Positions 18,924 to 26,704 of a stretch of DNA of 64,000 nucleotides are shown here, piece after piece (the first letter of the stretch is position 1; each line of letters starts with the position of its first letter). Source of the DNA: Planctomyces sp. SH-PL62 (GTDB lineage: Bacteria > Planctomycetota > Planctomycetia > Isosphaerales > Isosphaeraceae); the NCBI RefSeq assembly GCF_001610895.1, contig NZ_CP011273.1, forward strand, positions 4,774,001 through 4,838,000, in the 5' to 3' direction. The position numbers and the translations under genes are program-made. The notes under the pieces were generated by a model that saw nothing but the letters and a program-made list of their open reading frames with translations, did no database searches and was not told the origin of the DNA.

Positions 18924-20249
18924 TCAGCCGGGAGACCCCGAGGGGGCGCCCCCCCGCACGACGACGGCGGAAGCCTGGCCGTTGACGGTCACGTTGGTGT
19001 TGACGAAGACCGAATTGTCGGTGGGCCGCGGGGCCCCGGTCACGACGTCGATCTTGCAGCCCGGGTCGAGGTCGTCGCAGTTCAGGGTCGGCGGGATCAG
19101 CCCCCGGTTCACCCCGACCAGGCTGGCGATCAGCTCGACCGCCCCGGCCCCGGAGGCGATGTTGCCGAAGAAACCCTTGAGGGCCGATACCGGCACCTTG
19201 CCCGGGCCGAACACCCGCTCGAACGCCCGGGCCTCGGCGAGGTCGCTGACCTTCGAGCCCGAGCCGTGGGCGTTGACGTGGCCGACGGCCCCGGGCTCGA
19301 GACGAGCTTCCCGGAGCGCCGCCTTGATGGCGATCTCGGTGCCGCCGCCGTCCGGGTCCTGGCCGCCGGCGAGGACCGCGTCGCAGCCCGAGCCCGAGCC
19401 GAGGATCTCGCCGTGGATCTTCGCCCCGCGCCGCAGCGCGTGGCCGAGTTCCTCCAGGATCAGGATCCCCGCCCCTTCGCCGGCGAGCGTGCCGTCGCGG
19501 CGGGCGTCGAACGGACGCAGCCCGGCGGCGGGCTCGCCGCTCCAGCGGGACATGGTGTCGTAGAGGGCCATCCGGGTGAGGCTGAGGGGGTGGATCTTCG
19601 AATCCCCGCCGCCGGTGATCATCACGTCGGCCTTGCCGCGGGCGATGATCCGCGCGGCCTCGGCGATCGCCAGGTTCGACGACGCATCGGCCTCGGTGAT
19701 CGTGTTGCTCGGCCCCTGGCAGTCCATCAGGATGGAGATGTGGCAGGCCAGCATGTTGGGCAGGTACTTGAGCAGCCAGATCGGCTCGATCACGCCGATC
19801 CCTTCGCGGCCCCAGACCGGGAACTCGAACTGGCCGGTCGCCGAGGAGGCCAGCGAGATCGCCGGAGCCAGCTCGTCCAGCTCGGTCGAGATCAGGCCGG
19901 CTCCCAGGTCGATCCCGATCCGGGTCGGCTCGACGCCGCCGTCGACCAGGCCGGCGTCGTCCATCGCCCGTTGGGCGGCGGCCACGGCGAGCTGGATGTC
20001 CCGGGCCATGTACTTGCGGCTCTTGCGCAGGGAGGTGCGATACTTCGGCAGGGCGTAGCCCTTGAGGAAGTCGAAATCGCGGATTTCGGCGACGATGTCG
20101 TTGGGCAGCCCCTCGACGGGGAACGCTTCGACGCGTCGCAGCCCCCCCTCGCCGGTCGCGAGCCGCTCCCAGATGCGATCCGGAGCGTCACCCAGAGGTG
20201 TGACGAACCCTAACCCGGTTATGACCACGCGGCGTTCGGAACCAAGCAT
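18924..20249 (-). CDS. Ketosynthase homologue with lost active site (KS-beta or chain-length-factor-like)
   Basis: A 441-residue ketosynthase-fold protein. Aligned with its neighbour, the active-site Cys is replaced by Asp188 (TEADASS against TACAASS) and the second catalytic His by Asn363 (LKGFFGNIASGAG against TKSMMGHLIAAAG), while His328 in NAHGSGSK and Lys358 remain. It should not condense malonyl units by the normal route. In type II polyketide systems such inactive partners dimerise with the active KS and set chain length; decarboxylation of malonyl-ACP is another known role for altered ketosynthases. An unusual insert (about 140-170, WGREGIGVIEPIWLLKYLPN) is otherwise like FabF. The frame is intact, so this is not a decayed gene. 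Confidence 0.9.
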   Translation of the reverse strand: MLGSERRVVITGLGFVTPLGDAPDRIWERLATGEGGLRRVEAFPVEGLPNDIVAEIRDFDFLKGYALPKYRTSLRKSRKYMARDIQLAVAAAQRAMDDAGLVDGGVEPTRIGIDLGAGLISTELDELAPAISLASSATGQFEFPVWGREGIGVIEPIWLLKYLPNMLACHISILMDCQGPSNTITEADASSNLAIAEAARIIARGKADVMITGGGDSKIHPLSLTRMALYDTMSRWSGEPAAGLRPFDARRDGTLAGEGAGILILEELGHALRRGAKIHGEILGSGSGCDAVLAGGQDPDGGGTEIAIKAALREARLEPGAVGHVNAHGSGSKVSDLAEARAFERVFGPGKVPVSALKGFFGNIASGAGAVELIASLVGVNRGLIPPTLNCDDLDPGCKIDVVTGAPRPTDNSVFVNTNVTVNGQASAVVVRGGAPSGSPG

Positions 20250-20426
20250 GTATGACCCGTCGAACTCCCCGGTGATGGCCTGCGGCTCGACCCCTCGGCC
20301 GTCCCGCCTTTCGCGGTGAGCCGTCGGGAGGCTCCAGGAACCGCCCGGACTGGATTCGTCCCGCGAGAGGACCCTGAACTTGGAATGCGTACAGTCTACC
20401 GAATGCCCGCGGACTTGGCGACCGCC

Positions 20427-20972
20427 TCAAGGGGCGGGCGGCGTCGCCGAGGGCTCGCCGTTGACCTCGTGCTCGACGGCCTTGCCGTCGAGTTCCTTGG
20501 CCCGTTGCTGCGCCTTGGCGAGGTCGAGCACGCCCAAGAGCTGTTGCGTGAACACGAAATTCTTGGGGCCGAAGATCTGGTTGGCCCGGGTGTTGTCCAG
20601 GTGGGCGAAGACGATCTCGGCGTCCGCGAGCAGGTCCGTCCCCAGGAACGCCTTGGCGTCGACCACCGCGCCCTCCGAACGGAGATCGGTCAGCGTCACC
20701 TCATAGATGAGCTGATCTCCGGCGCAGGCCACGCCGAAGAACTCGGCCCGGGGGATCTTGGCGAGCACCACCTTCTCGGTGAAGCCGCCGGCCTCCCCCA
20801 CGAGGATCCCGCCGGTCTGGGCCAGGCCCTCGATGATGAGCGACGCCGGCATGACCGGATAGCCCGGGAAGTGGTCGTGCAGGTGCTCTTCGGCGAGGGT
20901 CAGGTTCTTGATCGCTCGCGCGAACTGACCGCTCCGGAACTCCACGAACTTGTCGATCCAGATCCATCGCAT
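20427..20972 (-). CDS. FabZ-like hotdog-fold 3-hydroxyacyl-ACP dehydratase
   Basis: A 181-residue hotdog protein. The FabZ signature is present as HDHFPGYPVMPASL with the catalytic His, followed by EGLAQTGG with the catalytic Glu. About 30 residues longer than FabZ, with a charged tail (LDLAKAQQRAKELDGK). It lies between the ACP gene (163 bases upstream) and KS-beta (177 bases downstream). It shares RAIKNLTLAEE with the second hotdog gene (HAIKNLSLAEE), so the two look like diverged duplicates. Each could act on a different chain length or they may form a heteromer. Confidence 0.9.
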   Translation of the reverse strand: MRWIWIDKFVEFRSGQFARAIKNLTLAEEHLHDHFPGYPVMPASLIIEGLAQTGGILVGEAGGFTEKVVLAKIPRAEFFGVACAGDQLIYEVTLTDLRSEGAVVDAKAFLGTDLLADAEIVFAHLDNTRANQIFGPKNFVFTQQLLGVLDLAKAQQRAKELDGKAVEHEVNGEPSATPPAP

Positions 20973-21135
20973 GGTCGAAGACGCCGCCAGGCCAGGGGAA
21001 AGATTGGGAATTCGGTCCGGCCGCCCCGCGATCGCCCGAGGAGGTCGACGACGCCCGCCCGCGCGGGTGGGGGGGGACCACCCGCCGCGGCGTCGCGCGG
21101 ACCGTCCGTCCTCCGAGACGGCCCCGCGGCCCGGC

Positions 21136-21519
21136 TCAGGAGCCGAGCTTGCTCTGGACGTACTGCACCAGCATGTCGACCGTGTACAGGTCGCCCAGCT
21201 TCTCGACGTCGGGGTCGGCCTCCAGCTTCGAAAGGTCGGCGAACGGCAGGCGGGCCTTCAGCTCCGCGACGCCCTTCGACGTCAGCCGGCCGTCGGCGAT
21301 CCATTCGGGATCGGCCAGGTTCTCCGGGAACAGCTCGCCCCGGGGGATCTTGATGCCGAAGTTCCGCTCGAGGCGGAAGACGATGTCCAGGAAGTCGATC
21401 GACTCGGCACCCAGATCGCCCTGCAGCGTGGACTCGCGGGAGACTTCCTCCTCGTCCACCCCCAGCGCGTCGACCAGGGTGGACTGGACCTTCTCGAAGA
21501 TTTCTTCGTATGCGGGCAT
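21136..21519 (-). CDS. Acyl carrier protein, elongated
   Basis: A 127-residue carrier protein. The phosphopantetheine site is Ser40 in DLGAESIDFLD. The ATG at 21519 follows GAGGATGAC, a good ribosome site; the open frame further upstream is ignored. Ordinary ACPs are 75-85 residues. Here an extra segment of about 40 residues lies between the ACP helix II and the last helix (GELFPENLADPEW then KARLPFADLSKLEADP). The first 50 residues are acidic as expected. It lies inside the ketosynthase block and is probably the dedicated carrier of that pathway. Confidence 0.9.
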   Translation of the reverse strand: MPAYEEIFEKVQSTLVDALGVDEEEVSRESTLQGDLGAESIDFLDIVFRLERNFGIKIPRGELFPENLADPEWIADGRLTSKGVAELKARLPFADLSKLEADPDVEKLGDLYTVDMLVQYVQSKLGS

Positions 21520-21727
21520 GTCATCCTCAGGAATAAGGGGGAACACGGGCTCGCACTCGATCCACGGCGAATCGGGGACGCGGTCGGGCCTTCGATCAAG
21601 TCGGCTCACTTAATCGTCGGCGAGATCGAGCGGCGAACTTCAGGGGGGGTGGGTCGCAAGGTGGAAGCCCGATTCGCTTGGGGGGGCCTTCCCGGATCCT
21701 TCGGCCGGAATCCGAGAGTCGCGTCCG

Positions 21728-21756
21728 ATTGTCCAGAAAATCGGGATTCCTTGCAA
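21728..21756 (-). promoter_or_regulatory. Candidate promoter before the acyl carrier protein gene
   Basis: On the minus strand, TTGCAA (21751-21756) and GACAAT (21728-21733) are 17 bases apart, about 210 bases before the ACP start, inside the 382-base gap after the first dehydratase. If real, the ACP-dehydratase-KS genes can be expressed without the first dehydratase. The rest of the gap holds no supported gene. Confidence 0.45.
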
Positions 21757-21901
21757 CCTCATCACGCTCAACCAAGGATACGATCAAACTGGGCAAGGCT
21801 GGGGAAATATTCCGGGCTTCCCCGCGAAGACTTTATCGACCTTGCCGGATGGGCGGGTCGCGCCTGAGGAAACGGCCGCCGCCCTCCCCTTCCGGGCCGG
21901 T

Positions 21902-22429
21902 TCAGACCAGCTTCGCCGCCGCCGGCTCGGGCGTCCGGGCGATGGCGCGAGCGCCCACCGAGCCCTTCCGCAGAGTGGCGTAGAGGTCCCGAAGCCCGGC
22001 GACGATCTGGGCGTCGGTGTTGTGCAGGAGCGGATTCTTCTCCCGCAGGTTGTACCGGGTGAGGATGATCCGGCCCTTCACCATCTCCTGCCCGTCGATG
22101 ACCCCGACCCCCTTGAACGTGGCGTTCTGGCCGACGTCGGAGACCAGGTCCACCTTGAGTTCGAGCTGGCGGCCCGGCTCGACGAAGCTGCCGTACTTGA
22201 TGGTCTTGGCCTGCTTCAGCACGATGATGCTGTGGGCGAAGTCTTCCATGTCCCGGATCAGCCACGCTCCGGCCTGCGTCAGGGCCTCCAGCATCAGCAC
22301 CCCGGGCATGACCGGAAATCCCGGGAAGTGGTCGGCGAGGTATTCCTCGGCGAGCGAAAGATTCTTGATGGCGTGCAGCGAACGCCCGGGCTGGACGTCG
22401 AGGATGCGATCGATCAGGACGAAACGCAT
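21902..22429 (-). CDS. FabZ-like hotdog-fold 3-hydroxyacyl-ACP dehydratase (first gene of block)
   Basis: A 175-residue hotdog protein starting at the ATG at 22429, which has GGGAG five bases before it. The catalytic His and Glu are in DHFPGFPVMPGVLMLEALTQAG, closer to canonical FabZ than its sister at 20427. The C-terminal tail of about 35 residues (after NPLLHNTDAQIV) is extra. It heads the same-strand block and has its own promoter candidate at 22612-22639. Confidence 0.9.
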   Translation of the reverse strand: MRFVLIDRILDVQPGRSLHAIKNLSLAEEYLADHFPGFPVMPGVLMLEALTQAGAWLIRDMEDFAHSIIVLKQAKTIKYGSFVEPGRQLELKVDLVSDVGQNATFKGVGVIDGQEMVKGRIILTRYNLREKNPLLHNTDAQIVAGLRDLYATLRKGSVGARAIARTPEPAAAKLV

Positions 22430-22611
22430 GGATGCTCCCGAATTCAAGAAGGCGGAGACTCAAGGGGGCTCGACTCTCGAGCCGTCCGGGACCGGGGCGT
22501 CGGGGAAGTCCGCGAGCGACGATCCCTCATCTTATCGCCGGGAGGGAGGCCGATTCAAGGACCGGTCCGTAGGCCCTTGGCGCGACCGCTGGACGTAACT
22601 CGTTCGAGAGA

Positions 22612-22639
22612 AACATACAACTTTCGAAGGCTCGGTCAA
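22612..22639 (-). promoter_or_regulatory. Candidate promoter for the ketosynthase/dehydratase block
   Basis: On the minus strand, TTGACC (22634-22639) and TATGTT (22612-22617) are 16 bases apart. A start near 22605 would give a leader of about 175 bases before the dehydratase ATG at 22429. The interval also separates this block from the divergent gene at 22834, for which a TATACT at 22736-22741 is a weak -10 candidate without a clear -35. Confidence 0.5.
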
Positions 22640-22833
22640 ATGCGCGGGGTCGTCCGCCGCGACGGACGCGCCGTGGGAGCGGCCTGACCGGATTGGGGCG
22701 GGGCCTTTCAACTAGGAAGTCGGCTCCGGCGACCTTATACTTGAATCGCGTCGTCGTCGCGCCGGGCGAACGACGCCCTCTCCACAGTTGCGGAGGCGGA
22801 TCGCGGCCCCGACCCGGCGGAGGGTTTGGGAAC

Positions 22834-24912
22834 ATGCTGTCGAGCCTGGTGGGCCTCCCCCACGTCCTGTCGGCCGCGCTCGCGACGGTCGCATTCGGCG
22901 CTCCGATCGATTGGTCGCGCGACGGCCGGTGGATCGCCCACCTCGCCGTCGACTCCGCCGAGGCCCCCGCCCTCCCCCACGGCTGGATCCTTGCGCCGGC
23001 GATCCCGTCGCCGACCCCCGCCGCCGCGCGGCGGGTCTATCGGCTCTGGGCGACCCGAGCCGGCAGCTCGGACTCGGTCCTGCTCGCGGAATCTTCCGAT
23101 CCGCTTTCCTCGCCGACCTGGGGGCCCGACGGCCGTTCCCTGGTGTTCGGTCGTTTCGTTGCGACCCAGCCCGACGGGCCGTCCAGCGTCCGCGGCCGTT
23201 ACGAGGTCGTCGTCCAGTCGGGGCTGGACCAGAAACGAGTGATCGTCGTCCAGCCCGACCTGGAACTCGACGCCGAGTCTCGCGCCGCGATCGTTCTCCT
23301 GAGGCCGACCTTGAGCGCCGACGGTCGACGGCTGGCGATTCCGAGACCAGGCCCGGCCGGCGGCGTCTGGCTGCTGCGGCTCGACGAGGACCGGGTGTCT
23401 CGGACGATCGACGCCGCCCGCTTTCCGGCCTGGTCGCCCGACGGCCTCCGCCTCGTCTACCTCAAACTGGCGCCAGGGCCGGACGGCCCAGGAGTTTCCG
23501 TCCACCTGCTGAATCCGGCGGGTGGGGGCGACCGTCTCCTGAGCAACGACGCCGCGCTGACCGCCTCGCCCCCCGTCTGGGGCCTCGACAGCCAGACGAT
23601 CCTGATGATCGCCAGCCCGACGCGCGGGCCGTTCCGGCACACCCAGGTCGACCTCGTGAGGATCAATGTGGAGGCCGGCTTCAGCGCCCGGATCTCCACC
23701 CTCGAGGCCGCCGCGCCGGTTAACGTGCCGCAGCGGTTCCGCGGCCCCGCCACGGCGGTCGGCGAACGGCTCCCTACGATCCACGTCGAACTCGCGCTCG
23801 ACGGCGAGCAGGAGCAGGGAGTGTGCCTGGTCGACGCCGACGGCCAGGACCAGGTCATGAAGTGGTACACCGTGCAGACGCAGAACACGTTCAAGCGGTT
23901 CCACCCCCTCGACGCCGGCCTCCGCATCCGCGCCCCCGCCCTGTCCCCGGACGGCCGGACCCTGGCGTTCCGCGTGCTGGACGGCGGGCCCTCGGGACTC
24001 GCGGCCTTCTGCGACCTGAACACCGAGGAAATCGTCCTGATCGCCCCGGACGCCGCGACCCGGGACCGCTGGCTCGATCGACTCGCCGCCTGCGCCGTGG
24101 ACCTCATCCAGACCTGGCTCCCCATGACGGCCGGGGACGGCCCCGGAAACCGGGCGACCATCCTTCCCATCCTCAGCGAGCTGGGCGGGATCCATCCCCG
24201 GCAGTACCGGCTGCAACGGCTCGCGAAGTTCGCCCGGAGCCTGCTGGAAGAACTTCCCCCAGCCGATCGCGCGGACCCCTCGCCGGAATCGTTCGAGGAG
24301 TTCCGGCTCTTCTTCGCCTATCTGAACCGGGACTACGCGACCGCCGAGCGCCATCTCGACGCGGTCGAGGCGGCGTCAGACGATCCCGGCTCGCGGCTCC
24401 GTTGGCTCTGCCTCCGCACGCAGATCCTGCTGGGCCAGGGCGAGGTCGATCGGGCGCGGGGGATCATCGACTACATCGATCGCGAGACGAACGTCCGTGC
24501 GGTGAAGCTCGAACACTCCCCGGCCGGCCCCGTCCTCACCGAAGTCGAGAACCCCGAAAACGCCTGGGCGAAGCACCTGGCGCAGAAGGCGACCGATGGC
24601 GCGCTCCGGCGGGCCCAGGCCGGGATGGACGGCCTCGACTTCGAGGAAGCTCGCGAGCCGGATCCGGGACTGGGACCGGGCGAGCTGGACCGGATGCCGA
24701 ATCTCCCGTTCGCCCCGAACGCCGGCGTCGATCAGGGCCTGAACCCGATCGCGCCCGACGAGTTCGGCGGGATCGCACCGCCCCGGCCTCGCCCTCGGAT
24801 CTTCGTCGAGCCCGGCGATGGCGTCGAAGGCCCGGCGGGGAGGCCCTTCCGGGCCCCTGCTCCGCCGCCGCCCGGAGACGTCCCGATCCTGCATCTCGAA
24901 CAGGAAAACTGA
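22834..24912 (+). CDS. Exported TolB-like beta-propeller protein of unknown function
   Basis: A 692-residue exported protein. GGAGGG lies 9 bases before the ATG at 22834; in-frame codons upstream to 22693 are disregarded. After a signal peptide (LSSLVGLPHVLSAALATVAFGA), repeated segments of the WD40-like/PD40 type appear: PIDWSRDGRWIAHL, SSPTWGPDGRSLVFG, RPTLSADGRRLAIP, FPAWSPDGLRLVYL, APALSPDGRTLAFR. The second half (about 400-600) is helical with TPR-like character (FFAYLNRDYATAERHLDAVE). The C-terminus is Pro/Gly-rich. I infer a periplasmic propeller scaffold; no enzyme motif is seen. It is convergent with the M28 peptidase, ending 3 bases from it. Confidence 0.82.
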   Translation: MLSSLVGLPHVLSAALATVAFGAPIDWSRDGRWIAHLAVDSAEAPALPHGWILAPAIPSPTPAAARRVYRLWATRAGSSDSVLLAESSDPLSSPTWGPDGRSLVFGRFVATQPDGPSSVRGRYEVVVQSGLDQKRVIVVQPDLELDAESRAAIVLLRPTLSADGRRLAIPRPGPAGGVWLLRLDEDRVSRTIDAARFPAWSPDGLRLVYLKLAPGPDGPGVSVHLLNPAGGGDRLLSNDAALTASPPVWGLDSQTILMIASPTRGPFRHTQVDLVRINVEAGFSARISTLEAAAPVNVPQRFRGPATAVGERLPTIHVELALDGEQEQGVCLVDADGQDQVMKWYTVQTQNTFKRFHPLDAGLRIRAPALSPDGRTLAFRVLDGGPSGLAAFCDLNTEEIVLIAPDAATRDRWLDRLAACAVDLIQTWLPMTAGDGPGNRATILPILSELGGIHPRQYRLQRLAKFARSLLEELPPADRADPSPESFEEFRLFFAYLNRDYATAERHLDAVEAASDDPGSRLRWLCLRTQILLGQGEVDRARGIIDYIDRETNVRAVKLEHSPAGPVLTEVENPENAWAKHLAQKATDGALRRAQAGMDGLDFEEAREPDPGLGPGELDRMPNLPFAPNAGVDQGLNPIAPDEFGGIAPPRPRPRIFVEPGDGVEGPAGRPFRAPAPPPPGDVPILHLEQEN

Positions 24913-24915
24913 CTC

Positions 24916-26112
24916 TCAGAAGGCGGTCATGAGGACGATCCGAGCCGCCTGAATGATGCTCGCCCGCTCCGCCGGCGAGACGGTCCCGCGCTCGACCACG
25001 CCGTCGAGAGTGCGCAAGGCCCCGGCGATCACGAACGCCTGCGCGGCGTTGATCCGAAGCGCGGCCCGGTTGGCGTCGAGCACGCGCAGGACGTCTCGGA
25101 TGGTGACCGCCTCCTCGAGCGGGTGATCGACCTGGTCGCTCCACCGGGGGAGCGCGTCCGCGACCGCCGCCTTCGCGACGACCCCGTGGATGAGCTGGCT
25201 GATCTCGGTCAGCTTGGGATAATCCAGGGTCTCCGCGGTGTCGCTAGGCGCGTGGTAGCGAGGGTTCTCGCCGGTGCTGAAGAACAGGAAGGGGACCTTC
25301 CGACTACGGAACGGACCGTAGTCGCTCCGGTTCAAGATCAGGAGGTCCGCCCCCAGGATTCCGAGGGTCAACGGACGACCCGCGGCCTCCTCGAACAGCC
25401 AGGGACGCAGCGCCGGGATGTGCTCGGTCCCCATGACGAAGACGAGGTCTTCGCAGACCCCGCCGAGCGACCGGCCGATCATGTCGGCGGTCAGGAACAG
25501 GTCGATGCTCTCAATCGGGAACGGCGGGTTCGCGGCGAAGAAGCGCGAACCGTAAAGCCCCACCTCCTCCTGATCGAAGGCGAGGAACACGACCGAGCGC
25601 CGAGGCTTGCCGGCCGACTCGACCAGCGAGCGCGCCGTTTCCAGGAGCATCGCCACGCCCGAGGCGTTGTCGTCGGCCCCCGGATAGAGGACGCCCCCAC
25701 GAACCCCCAGGTGGTCGTAATGGGCCGATACGATGATGAAGCGGTCCTTCAACTCGGGATCGGCCCCGCGCAGGATCGCCCCGACGTTTCGACCGACCGC
25801 CTCCACCGGCGGCGCCGGGGGGATCTCCTGGCCGAACTGGCCGTCGAACAGCGGCTCCAGGCCCAGGCGGCGGTACTCCTCCGTGATCAGGGCGGCCGTC
25901 TTCCGCCCCCCCTCTCCGCTGCGGCCCTCCAGCTCGGGCGAGGCCAGGAGCTTCACCCAGCGTTCGAGGTGCGGGCGTTCGGGCCGGGGGGGCTCGGCGG
26001 CCCCGGCCGTCGCGATCGCCAGCAGCGCCGCGACCCCCGCGACCCCCATCCGACGACCAACCGGAATGAGCCATGACGAGGACCCGGACGGGCGATTCGG
26101 CGCTTCGTGCAT
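24916..26112 (-). CDS. Exported M28-family zinc aminopeptidase-like protein
   Basis: A 398-residue exported metallopeptidase. ATG at 26112 with AAGGA 8 bases upstream. Signal peptide about residues 20-40 (MGVAGVAALLAIATAGAAE). Zinc ligands and catalytic residues of M28 are in order: SAHYDHLG (His), GADDNASG (Asp), FDQEEVGLYGS (Glu-Glu), LTADMIG (Asp) and YHAPSDT (His). The C-terminal 90 residues are helical and unassigned. It likely trims peptides or amino-acid conjugates outside the cytoplasm. Confidence 0.92.
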   Translation of the reverse strand: MHEAPNRPSGSSSWLIPVGRRMGVAGVAALLAIATAGAAEPPRPERPHLERWVKLLASPELEGRSGEGGRKTAALITEEYRRLGLEPLFDGQFGQEIPPAPPVEAVGRNVGAILRGADPELKDRFIIVSAHYDHLGVRGGVLYPGADDNASGVAMLLETARSLVESAGKPRRSVVFLAFDQEEVGLYGSRFFAANPPFPIESIDLFLTADMIGRSLGGVCEDLVFVMGTEHIPALRPWLFEEAAGRPLTLGILGADLLILNRSDYGPFRSRKVPFLFFSTGENPRYHAPSDTAETLDYPKLTEISQLIHGVVAKAAVADALPRWSDQVDHPLEEAVTIRDVLRVLDANRAALRINAAQAFVIAGALRTLDGVVERGTVSPAERASIIQAARIVLMTAF

Positions 26113-26217
26113 AACCGATCCTTGGGAGGGGAATTGTTTTTCGGATTCGCCCCACGGCCGGGTTCCGTGTGTCATTCTATCCGTGGACTGGGTTAGTTCC
26201 CTACACGGAGGTGGAAC

Positions 26218-26550
26218 GTGTCGCGAGGCTCATGGATTTCGGCGTTCGCGCTGGCCCTGGCGTTCATGCTGGGTGGATCGGCGAAGGCGCAGGACTGGAA
26301 CGATTACCTGCACTGGCCCTACGTGCCCCCGCAAGTCCCGGGCAACGGCTTCGAGTACAACGGGCTGTACGACGGCTGGTACAAGTACCCCCGCGAGCAG
26401 CGGATCGTGCCCCAGATTCAGGGCCCGTACTACCGCAACTTCTACGGCGGCTATCGGGTCCTCGACAAGTTCCGTCATCCCCACGGCTGGCATGACTGGA
26501 ACAAGAAGAAGTTCTACCAGGGCAACCACTTCACCATGGACGTCTTCTGA
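26218..26550 (+). CDS. Small exported aromatic-rich protein, unknown
   Basis: A 110-residue exported protein starting at GTG 26218 with a near-perfect GGAGGTG five bases before it. A signal peptide (SWISAFALALAFMLGGSAKAQ) leaves a mature chain of about 86 residues that is extremely rich in Tyr, Trp, His and Pro, with WNDYLHWPYVPP, NGFEYNGLYDGWYKYP, YYRNFYGGYRVL and HPHGWHDW. It has no Cys. I do not recognise a family. Followed by a strong terminator, so it is a single-gene unit. The composition suggests a cell-surface or matrix component, which is inference. Confidence 0.8.
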   Translation: MSRGSWISAFALALAFMLGGSAKAQDWNDYLHWPYVPPQVPGNGFEYNGLYDGWYKYPREQRIVPQIQGPYYRNFYGGYRVLDKFRHPHGWHDWNKKKFYQGNHFTMDVF

Positions 26551-26625
26551 TCCGGTCTCCCGACCGATCAGCCTGAGCGTCGGGCCGCAGCCCAGGGATT
26601 CAACGTCCGGGTTGCTCCCGAGAGG

Positions 26626-26673
26626 AACCGCCCCGAACCTCTTCTCCCGGAAGAGGCTTTCGGGGCGGTTTCG
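26626..26673 (+). terminator. Strong intrinsic terminator after the small exported protein
   Basis: AACCGCCCCGAA (26626-26637) pairs perfectly with TTCGGGGCGGTT (26659-26670), and inside it CCTCTTC pairs with GAAGAGG around a 5-base loop; a 2-base bulge separates the two helices. The stem ends in GGTTTCG. It lies 76 bases after the stop at 26550 and just before the convergent M20 gene. Confidence 0.75.
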
Positions 26674-26704
26674 CATTCGCCTCCCGCGATGACCTCGGAA
26701 CGGC

